DNA of 18,585 nt from positions 1 to 18,585 of the forward strand of contig JAJYHS010000240.1 in NCBI GenBank assembly GCA_021784635.1, in the 5' to 3' direction. Positions 8,555 to 15,014 of this stretch are shown piece by piece; positions within the stretch are counted from its first letter, which is position 1; each line of letters starts with the position of its first letter. This DNA comes from a bacterium (GTDB lineage: Bacteria; Bdellovibrionota; Bdellovibrionia; Bdellovibrionales; UBA1609). Position numbers and translations under genes: made by a program. The notes below the pieces were generated by a model. The model did no database searches and was not told the DNA's origin. It saw only the letters and a list, made by a program, of their open reading frames with translations.

Positions 8555-10567
8555 TTAATAAGAATATCCCAAATTAACATGAGATACGGCCACGGCATAG
8601 TTATCCGCATAAACTAATTTTGTCACTACACGGCCCGCGCGCACAGAGTCGAGAGTAATCGTGGCAAATCCCGGAGACAATCCAAATATGACAAAGCCAC
8701 CATTGGTTACGGGATATTTTGAATACTGTCCTCGAGAATTAAAATAGACAACTTTTTGATTTGGATGGGGAACGCCGGCTCCGATTGTGACATCGTAGTC
8801 GTCGCCTTTTACAAAAAAGACGACCGCAACGCCTGGCCCTTGGGTATGCGGCAATCGCGATTTTGCGTACATGCCGTTTAACCAAGTATTTTGTATAAAC
8901 GGAAATGAAACGTCCGCTTGATGGGGGCGAAGTTCGCAACGAACCGTAGCATAGTTTGCGTCGCTTTTTGCCTCAAGCAAGGTCATTCCTCGAACTGTTT
9001 GCACGGATGTATGCCGCGTACCCTGTTCGGGAACGTAAAATTCTTTGTTGCTGCCCAATGGTGAGACAACCGCACCAATTGCGACTTTTGAAAACGCATC
9101 AAAGGCCCGAAAATTTACGGCGTGCGGAGGTTCGATTTGTAAATTCGCATACGTGACCGCGTGACCGGCAACTGGCAGCAAAACGGGCCAAAACGCTTTG
9201 GATCCGAGCGACACTTGGATCGCCGATACGACTGGATTTAAAGACGAAAATGCAAACTCTCCGCTTGAAGACGTCGTGGATCGCGCACGATCGGGAATAA
9301 GACCTGAAAAATAGACCGGCGTATGAGCAGAATCCCCTACAATATTGACGCTTGCCCCTTCAACCGGCTGACCCTGCATCGTCACTTTACCCCAAATAAC
9401 GCCGAGTCTTTGTGCGCCTGATGCTTCAAGTTTTGGGAGGGTTACGTTTAAAAAACTCTCCAGAAAGTCGTTTGAAAATAACCGCACCTGAAATTTCTCG
9501 CCGCTTTGGGCAAGCGCGATCGACGGCCAGTCGTCGGGATGGTAAGCCGATACCATATAATTCGATGGTTGAATAAGTAAAGAGTCCGTATACGCGTGCG
9601 TGATGTGATTGTAAGGAATCACTCGATTAAGATCGCCGATTACGAGCTTTGCATTAGATACTGAGAATTTATGCCCATCTAAAGGATCGGCTGCAACTAC
9701 GTCCGCGACCGTAGCAGGATTATCAGGTGCTACATAAATGTTCACATTCCGAACAAGGGGCCTATTAAATGCATTTTCTTTAAACGGTCCGAGACGAACC
9801 GCCCCTCGGGCAATGAGGTCGCCATTGTCTGCTCTCACTTCGGCTACAACTTCGCCGCTTAGGCTTTCGACATTCAGTCGAAATCGTCCGGTCGTCATAT
9901 TGATCGAACCACGTTCAGCTTCGGCGCCATTAACTTGGTGGTAAATTAAAAATTGTTGTTTACCCTCAACAAGACCTGCACCATCGGTCATCGTAACAGA
10001 ACCTGAAATCCGATATCTTTTTGACGACGGTAGAGTCGCCGACGAAAGCACCTGTGAGGGATTAATTTTCTGCGCATCTGCGACATATATGGAGCTGCCA
10101 AATCGAGTTCGTATTGTTTGAAACCCGCTCTGTAATGCGCGACGCCGATCCAGTTCCTTTTGAACCAGATAGCGCGCGTATTCAAGTAGCGGCATGTTTG
10201 CCGGCCCCGGCCTTACCACTGGTGATGACACAATTTCTGTCGCATTTAGCGAAGACATTTCATTATTTGGCGTTTGACTTGAAATGACGAGAGGTCGAAA
10301 TCGAAAAAGTTTATTTTGTGGTCTATTTGTTGTAAGCGTGACGTATTGAATCGGTGGCGAATTTAATGAATCACGCTGAACAACTAAACGCGCCTTCGGT
10401 CGATCAATTCGGACGGCCTCAATCGCAGCATACGCCGGCGACGCTTTATTGAGCGAAATTTTGAGCGGTCGAAATGTACTACGAAAGTCTACGGTACTTG
10501 AATGACGTGGTGTCATCCAGGCCGTTACAAACATCAAAGATGAAAGACTAACTAAGCGCACATCCAT
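8555..10567 (-). CDS. Exported protein of unknown function with carboxypeptidase-regulatory-like beta-sandwich domains
   Basis: I do not recognise this 670-residue protein. A short hydrophobic N-terminus (about 5-18) could be a signal sequence. A basic helical stretch (LLEYARYLVQKELDRRRALQ, about 127-146) precedes a series of beta-rich modules. One lies near 185-260 (RYRISGSV through GAVRLG). A clearer carboxypeptidase-regulatory-like module lies near 388-478: GVIWGKVTMQGQPVEGASV, then SSSGEFAFSSLNP. A last module of this kind spans about 580-665. There is one Cys and no catalytic motif I can see, so a structural, adhesive or scaffold role in the periplasm or on the surface is likely. It is the last of nine same-strand genes, 21 bases after the lipoprotein gene, so the two may be co-expressed. 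The ATG has only a weak GAG-type ribosome site. Confidence 0.75.
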   Translation of the reverse strand: MDVRLVSLSSLMFVTAWMTPRHSSTVDFRSTFRPLKISLNKASPAYAAIEAVRIDRPKARLVVQRDSLNSPPIQYVTLTTNRPQNKLFRFRPLVISSQTPNNEMSSLNATEIVSSPVVRPGPANMPLLEYARYLVQKELDRRRALQSGFQTIRTRFGSSIYVADAQKINPSQVLSSATLPSSKRYRISGSVTMTDGAGLVEGKQQFLIYHQVNGAEAERGSINMTTGRFRLNVESLSGEVVAEVRADNGDLIARGAVRLGPFKENAFNRPLVRNVNIYVAPDNPATVADVVAADPLDGHKFSVSNAKLVIGDLNRVIPYNHITHAYTDSLLIQPSNYMVSAYHPDDWPSIALAQSGEKFQVRLFSNDFLESFLNVTLPKLEASGAQRLGVIWGKVTMQGQPVEGASVNIVGDSAHTPVYFSGLIPDRARSTTSSSGEFAFSSLNPVVSAIQVSLGSKAFWPVLLPVAGHAVTYANLQIEPPHAVNFRAFDAFSKVAIGAVVSPLGSNKEFYVPEQGTRHTSVQTVRGMTLLEAKSDANYATVRCELRPHQADVSFPFIQNTWLNGMYAKSRLPHTQGPGVAVVFFVKGDDYDVTIGAGVPHPNQKVVYFNSRGQYSKYPVTNGGFVIFGLSPGFATITLDSVRAGRVVTKLVYADNYAVAVSHVNLGYSY

Positions 10568-10588
10568 GGCTACTCATGAATAGTCTAT

Positions 10589-11047
10589 TTAGAAGGCACG
10601 AAAATCGTCAATAAAGTTGCGATGTTCAAGACGTTTGTGGAGTGTTATTTGAATACGTCGACTAATCACGCGGGCCATTCCTTTATTAAAATGATCCGTT
10701 TCATAGTTGCCGTTTGAATTCCGCAGCTGAACGGCCACCTTGACAATGACGTCGTAGGGCCGGCGTTCGCCTAAGATAACAACTCGTGTTTGATAGCGCT
10801 TAGGGGGATATTTGGCTTTCGCAAAATCGCCATTTGCCGTTACAATAAAATAGTTTGAGAAAAATTCGCGCCCATTAGGGCTAATCTTCATCGTGCCGGC
10901 CGGCATATTCTGGTGAGTCGCCACTTGTAGATCCACAAGTGGCGCGTTTAGATTTTCCATTTGAATTTGATTACTTGCGCACCCGACAAAAAATAGGGGC
11001 GCAACGATAAGCATGATCAAACTGATTAAAAAAACTCGCCGCTGCAT
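10589..11047 (-). CDS. Predicted lipoprotein of unknown function (152 aa)
   Basis: A basic N-terminus (MQRR), a hydrophobic core and FFVGC at 19-23 form a lipobox with Cys23 as the lipidation site; the residue at +2 is Ala, which would favour the outer membrane if Lol rules apply. The mature part of about 130 residues is probably beta-rich and ends in a basic, helical tail. I do not recognise a family. ATG start with AGGGG four bases upstream. It lies 26 bases after the transaldolase gene and 21 bases before the 670-residue exported protein, so it is probably at the end of the dap operon or in a sub-operon with its downstream neighbour. Confidence 0.8.
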   Translation of the reverse strand: MQRRVFLISLIMLIVAPLFFVGCASNQIQMENLNAPLVDLQVATHQNMPAGTMKISPNGREFFSNYFIVTANGDFAKAKYPPKRYQTRVVILGERRPYDVIVKVAVQLRNSNGNYETDHFNKGMARVISRRIQITLHKRLEHRNFIDDFRAF

Positions 11048-11073
11048 TAGACCCCTAAAAGCTTAGTGCTGTG

Positions 11074-11718
11074 TTATTGTGACATTTTTTGCGCATCCTT
11101 CAAGAATTGCGCTAGACCTTTGTCGGTAAGCGGATGCCGCGTAAGCCCCTTCATCACCGAATAGGGCATTGTTGCAATGTGCGCGCCGAGTAACGCGGAC
11201 TCAAGCACATGGATCGGGTGCCGCACGCTTGCGACTAAAACTTGAGTAGTCAAATCGTAATTGTCGTAAATTTGAATAATTTGACTAACCAAACTCATGC
11301 CGTTTGCTCCCGTATCATCAATCCGCCCAACAAACGGTGAAACGATTGTTGCGCCAGCTTTTGCAGCCATCAGCGCCTGTATGGGGGAAAATACGAGTGT
11401 GACATTTGTTTTGATATGCTCCGCCGTAAGTTTTTTAACCGTAATAAGTCCTTCCTCAATCATCGGGATTTTTACGACGACATTATCCGCAAGTTTTGCT
11501 AACTCAAGGCCCTCTTGAAACATCGCTTCGGATTCGGTACTCAAAACTTCGGCTGACACCAACCCGCTCACTTCGCGACAAATTTCTTTAATCACTTCGT
11601 GATGAGGTTTTCCGGTTTTTGCAACAAGACTAGGGTTTGTTGTTACGCCATCCACCCAACCTCGCCGATTGGCCTCGCGAATTTCACCGATATCTGCAGT
11701 GTCTATATAAAACTTCAT
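11074..11718 (-). CDS. Transaldolase, short TalC/Fsa-type
   Basis: This class I aldolase-fold enzyme moves dihydroxyacetone units between sugar phosphates in the non-oxidative pentose phosphate pathway. It has 214 residues, the length of the small TalC/Fsa subfamily. Hallmarks: [14 protein letters not shown] at the N-terminus, GVTTNPSL (24-31), SAEVLS (55-60), Schiff-base Lys83 in VVKIPM, NVTLVFS (105-111) and SPFVGRIDD (127-135). Glu57 and Phe129 occupy positions where fructose-6-phosphate aldolase has Gln and Tyr, so I favour transaldolase activity over FSA. Its ATG overlaps the stop of the HPPK-like gene (ATGA), with GGGAG five bases upstream, which indicates translational coupling. Confidence 0.93.
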   Translation of the reverse strand: MKFYIDTADIGEIREANRRGWVDGVTTNPSLVAKTGKPHHEVIKEICREVSGLVSAEVLSTESEAMFQEGLELAKLADNVVVKIPMIEEGLITVKKLTAEHIKTNVTLVFSPIQALMAAKAGATIVSPFVGRIDDTGANGMSLVSQIIQIYDNYDLTTQVLVASVRHPIHVLESALLGAHIATMPYSVMKGLTRHPLTDKGLAQFLKDAQKMSQ

Positions 11719-12260
11719 ATGCTCTCCCTTTCTGATTCAAATAAGCTTTTACCTTGAGCAAAAAACTCACCCCACGACTCTTTTGCAAATTTTTGCGCAA
11801 GCCTTGCTAAATTTTCCTTTAGTACGGGATGATGTAACGAACCTGCTATTTCCGTAGCAAGCACGATCTCTTCGGGGCGCAAATGCATTTCCGGGTGTGG
11901 CAATGAAAGCTCAGGCGACATTACGACATCCTCCGCATATAATAATAAATTAAGGCTTATTGACCGGCGCAAGTACTCTTTTTGATGAAGCTTTTCTATA
12001 TGCTTTAGGCGCTGGAGCAATTCAGTTGCCGCCAATTGTGACTCAATTTCAGCAACAGCCGCATAACACTCCAAATGCTCTTCTTTTCTAATGTCGCGTA
12101 AAGCAACTAGACTTTCGGCCGGCCGGCTGACTTTGTAGACAGACGAAATCTTTTTAATGATCGAAGTGTTTTTGAGTTCACGCACCACCGACTTCATTGC
12201 GGAAAGGTTTTGGTCCGAAAAAGTCTTAATTGAAACGAGTGCCGTTTGCCCGGAGTTCAC
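11715..12260 (-). CDS. HPPK (FolK)-like protein with metal-binding aspartates replaced
   Basis: A 181-residue protein resembling 6-hydroxymethyl-7,8-dihydropterin pyrophosphokinase, the folate-pathway enzyme FolK, in overall pattern. Correspondences are [12 protein letters not shown] (39-50) to the FolK S-x-x-Y-x-T-x-P region, [10 protein letters not shown] (81-90) to the LL..iE helix, [11 protein letters not shown] (98-108) to R-x-x-D-L-D-I/L-L, and [11 protein letters not shown] (118-128) to the PH...R block. His122 and Arg128 are kept. The two Mg-binding aspartates (E. coli Asp95 and Asp97) are Ser102 and Asn104, the N-terminal GSN motif is absent, and the catalytic loop is short. It is probably inactive as a classical HPPK, or has a new role. 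The start is GTG (GTGA overlap with the dapB stop), with GGAG ten bases upstream. It sits between dapB and the transaldolase gene. Family assignment is by eye. Confidence 0.7.
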   Translation of the reverse strand: MNSGQTALVSIKTFSDQNLSAMKSVVRELKNTSIIKKISSVYKVSRPAESLVALRDIRKEEHLECYAAVAEIESQLAATELLQRLKHIEKLHQKEYLRRSISLNLLLYAEDVVMSPELSLPHPEMHLRPEEIVLATEIAGSLHHPVLKENLARLAQKFAKESWGEFFAQGKSLFESERESI

Positions 12261-12940
12261 TTGAGAAGATCTCCAAAATCATAAAGACCATGACTTTTGT
12301 CTGATATCCATATTGCCGCGCGAACCGCTCCGCTTGCAAAAACCCGGCGGTTTAAAGCCGTGTGTTCGATCGTCAAAACCTCTTCGTCTCCCATTGCCCA
12401 AATTTTATGAATACCAAATATGCCGCCACCACGCCCTGACAAGGGTTTTGGAATGTTTTTTTTTGTGGCGGCGCAAAGTACGTTTTGTAACATACGCGCC
12501 GTTCCGCTAGGCGCATCTTTTTTATTGCGATGATGGAATTCTTCGACCTGCAAATCGTAATTGCCAAAAGCCTGATGCTTTAGCAATTCGGCGATAAGAT
12601 TAATGCCAAAACTCATGTTGGGTGACCAAAAAACCGCGATTTTTTTGCTGGCAGCTCGAAGCGCCCGCATATTTGCCGCCGAAAGCCCCGTTGTGCCACT
12701 TACAAAACCAATTTCATTTTTCCGACAAAACCGAAGGCCCTCGACAAATCCGGAGGGTGATGAAAAATCAATCATGACCACCGGTCGATCATGGGCTGAC
12801 AATTTAATACGCTCCAGCGCCCCCGGTTTCGAAACTGTCGCCAGAACATGCGCATGTTTATGATTTTTGACTGCGGCCAACACTTCGGCGCCCATTCTGC
12901 CCGCCGAGCCCAAAACCACAATGTTTACGCCTTTTTTCAT
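12257..12940 (-). CDS. dapB: 4-hydroxy-tetrahydrodipicolinate reductase DapB
   Basis: DapB reduces the DapA product with NAD(P)H to tetrahydrodipicolinate, towards diaminopimelate and lysine. Seen: the Rossmann motif GSAGRMG (11-17), SGTTGLS for nucleotide and substrate contacts, and the DapB signature EFHHRNKKDAPSGTA with the catalytic His and Lys. IEHTALNRRVFASGAVRAA near the C-terminus is also typical. It is short at 227 residues against about 270 in E. coli; the loss is mainly between the first Rossmann strand and the DFSSP segment. ATG start with GAAGG four bases upstream. It begins nine bases after the dapA stop, and its stop overlaps the next gene by four bases. Confidence 0.96.
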   Translation of the reverse strand: MKKGVNIVVLGSAGRMGAEVLAAVKNHKHAHVLATVSKPGALERIKLSAHDRPVVMIDFSSPSGFVEGLRFCRKNEIGFVSGTTGLSAANMRALRAASKKIAVFWSPNMSFGINLIAELLKHQAFGNYDLQVEEFHHRNKKDAPSGTARMLQNVLCAATKKNIPKPLSGRGGGIFGIHKIWAMGDEEVLTIEHTALNRRVFASGAVRAAIWISDKSHGLYDFGDLLK

Positions 12941-12949
12941 TTTACCTTC

Positions 12950-13852
12950 TCATAGTACGTTCAGGCGCTTCAGCTCGTTTTTCAATTTAATTTTGTGATG
13001 GGAACTCAGCGCAATAAGCGGCAGCCGCAACTCTGGAGAGTCAATAATCCCCATCAAATAAAGCGCCATTTTTACGGGAATGGGATTTGATTCAATAAAA
13101 AGAAGCTGCGTTAGCTCTTTATATCTTTCAAACTCCAAATGGGCTGACTCATCGCCCTTAAGGGCTTGACTTGCCAACCTTGTCAGTTCCGCTGGAATTA
13201 CATGCGAAAGAACTGAAATCACTCCATCGCCGCCGGCCAGCATAAAATCAATACAGGTTAAATCATCGCCGCTTGTTATAATAAAATTTTTATTTGCTTG
13301 GGCTCGCAAGGCCGGCACAACGCCCACCTGTCCCGACGCCTCTTTAACCCCCACAATATTTTTAACCCTCGACAATTCAATCATGGTCTCGGCCGTCATA
13401 TTGACCGCCGTTCTGCCCGGAACATTATACAAAATAATTTTTGTTTTGGCCGCTGCGCGCGCGACAGTCTCGAAATGCGCAACAAGCCCTCGCTGTGGGG
13501 GCTTATTATAATAGGGAGTTACAATCAGCGCTGCGTCTGCTCTTAATGCCGCGGCCATTTTTGTTTTTACTATCGTTGAAGCCGTGCTGTTCGTCCCCGC
13601 GCCTAAAATAAGCGGAATTCTTTCGCCTGTGATTTTTTTAATAAAGCGAAATATTTTTTGAACTTCGAGTTCAGAAAGTGTTGAGCTCTCAGCGGTTGTG
13701 CCGTTTATGACAAAACCCTGAATGCCATTTTTTATTTGATGCTCGACAAGCCTCTGTAGGGAGCGATAATCAACTTTGCCATTTTTAAACGGCGTTATCA
13801 GTGCAGTAATAACGCCTTTAAAATCAAATTTACTCGCTTTTTGATCTTTCAT
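12950..13852 (-). CDS. dapA: 4-hydroxy-tetrahydrodipicolinate synthase DapA
   Basis: DapA condenses pyruvate with aspartate semialdehyde, the committed step of diaminopimelate and lysine synthesis. It is a 300-residue TIM-barrel protein of normal length. Key residues are present: NGTTAES with Thr52 and Thr53, VTPYYNKP (111-118), LYNVPGRT with Tyr142 and Arg147, and Schiff-base Lys170 in VGVKEASG. The ATG lies one base after the stop of the small lipoprotein gene and has only a weak GGCGAG-like ribosome site, so translation may depend on coupling. It is followed by dapB. Confidence 0.97.
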   Translation of the reverse strand: MKDQKASKFDFKGVITALITPFKNGKVDYRSLQRLVEHQIKNGIQGFVINGTTAESSTLSELEVQKIFRFIKKITGERIPLILGAGTNSTASTIVKTKMAAALRADAALIVTPYYNKPPQRGLVAHFETVARAAAKTKIILYNVPGRTAVNMTAETMIELSRVKNIVGVKEASGQVGVVPALRAQANKNFIITSGDDLTCIDFMLAGGDGVISVLSHVIPAELTRLASQALKGDESAHLEFERYKELTQLLFIESNPIPVKMALYLMGIIDSPELRLPLIALSSHHKIKLKNELKRLNVL

Positions 13853-13853
13853 G

Positions 13854-14090
13854 TTACTCGCCGCTGCTTTGATCTTGATTTGCCGCTTTGGTCCGTCTTT
13901 TGGATGACTTACTAATCGCCTTCTTGTTGTTGCTTTTAAAATGCCGCAACTCAGTGGGATGGCCCACCCCTATAAATGGCGGATTAAGCGGTGGTAGTGG
14001 GTCGCTCTTCACGCCGCACCGGCAAAGTAAGAGGACCGTGAGTGGCAAAAGACTAAATAAAACTTTTCTTAAAATCCTAATCCGTTTCAT
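13854..14090 (-). CDS. Small LptM/YifL-like lipoprotein
   Basis: A 78-residue protein with a basic N-terminus (MKRIRILRK), a hydrophobic stretch, and a lipidation Cys at position 25 followed by GVKSDPLPPLNPP. The C-G-x-K-x-x-x-x-P-P pattern just after the lipidated Cys is that of the LptM (YifL) family, which in E. coli helps assemble the LptD/LptE LPS transporter. The remaining tail is basic and low in complexity (Lys, Ser, Asn, Gln) and probably disordered. Start: ATG with GAGG nine bases upstream; it overlaps the TPR-like gene by 14 bases. In enterobacteria yifL lies next to lysA and dapF, and here it precedes dapA, a similar pairing with diaminopimelate genes. LptM function is inferred from the motif alone. 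Confidence 0.75.
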   Translation of the reverse strand: MKRIRILRKVLFSLLPLTVLLLCRCGVKSDPLPPLNPPFIGVGHPTELRHFKSNNKKAISKSSKRRTKAANQDQSSGE

Positions 14091-14937
14091 TCTTTTTTGC
14101 CTCTTCGGTTTTCAGTGCCTGTTCTACCTCGTCCGTCTGCGTACATAGCCGAGGTTCGTATGTGTAGTGTCGTCTTACTTCGGCATTAACCCCTCGGCAT
14201 AGGTAAAGAAATCGCTGAGCTTCGTCAACTCCGCGCCCGTCTTTTGAGAGCACTTTAAATGCCCAATAATAACTCTGTGGAAATTTGCTGTCGATTTTCA
14301 TGGCCTCGCGGGCAAATCGCAGCGCGGATTTCATATTGCCGCGCAAATATTCTTCTTGGGCCCGCGCTATATTTATATATAACGGCGAAAGCGAACTCTG
14401 CGCTAGCCTCGTGTCATCTTTTGCCGTCAGGGCCGACGGATTGGAGCACAGCTCAGCTCTGAATTTTAAATATCTAAGCTCCGCCATTGAGGGATCAATG
14501 TTTCGGATCTGGGAGATTATAGTTAGCGCCTCTCCACAATCTTTCGCTGTCAAAAGACCTAAAACATAACCAGCCATAACGCGCGTATTACCGGGCTCAA
14601 GCTGCATAGCTTGGCGGTAAAAAGTTAAAAATCCGGACCCGCCGGAATTACGCGAAGACTCTGCCAATTCGTATTTTTTTTGCCCCTCATTGGTTAGAAA
14701 AATTTGTGCAAGATGATCCCGCTCCGTTTGCAACTCTTTGATCATCGCGACGCTTTTTTCTTTGAGAATTGCCGCCGTTAAGATTTTAATCGCCTTCATC
14801 CGATGGCCATCGATCATTTCTCGCCGGGCTTCAACAACGGCCAATGGTTTATCTTTGTGATTAACATTTGCTGGATGCGCGGTTGGCGATCTTCCGAATG
14901 CAAAAGCAGTGACCAAAAAAAGAAAAAGCAAATTCAT
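14077..14937 (-). CDS. Exported TPR-like helical repeat protein
   Basis: A 286-residue protein starting with a short hydrophobic signal-like stretch (MNLLFLFLVTAFAFG). The rest is helical, with tetratricopeptide-like units: FLTFYRQAMQLEPGNTRVMA near 103-122, then ISQIRNIDPSMAELRYLKF near 140-158, and LYINIARAQEEYLRGNMKSALRFAREAMKIDSKFPQSYYWAFKVL near 185-230. The spacing and the Ala/Gly/Pro positions fit TPRs, suggesting a protein-protein scaffold in the periplasm. The function is unknown. It starts 77 bases after ftsK and its 3' end overlaps the LptM-like gene by 14 bases. The ATG lacks a Shine-Dalgarno. Confidence 0.78.
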   Translation of the reverse strand: MNLLFLFLVTAFAFGRSPTAHPANVNHKDKPLAVVEARREMIDGHRMKAIKILTAAILKEKSVAMIKELQTERDHLAQIFLTNEGQKKYELAESSRNSGGSGFLTFYRQAMQLEPGNTRVMAGYVLGLLTAKDCGEALTIISQIRNIDPSMAELRYLKFRAELCSNPSALTAKDDTRLAQSSLSPLYINIARAQEEYLRGNMKSALRFAREAMKIDSKFPQSYYWAFKVLSKDGRGVDEAQRFLYLCRGVNAEVRRHYTYEPRLCTQTDEVEQALKTEEAKKNETD

Positions 14938-14948
14938 GGTTAGCGCTG

Positions 14949-14977
14949 AGCTTAGACGCGGTCGTTTAATTTCGCAA
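14949..14977 (-). promoter_or_regulatory. Candidate promoter for the TPR-lipoprotein-dap operon
   Basis: On the minus strand TTGCGA (14972-14977) and TAAGCT (14949-14954) are separated by 17 bases, giving four of six and three of six matches to sigma-70 consensus. The expected start point is about five bases before the ATG at 14937. It would allow the dap operon to be transcribed independently of ftsK. Weak evidence only. Confidence 0.3.
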
Positions 14978-15014
14978 GAGTAAGGTTTTCGCCGATTGAG
15001 GGTGCGTGAGTGCG

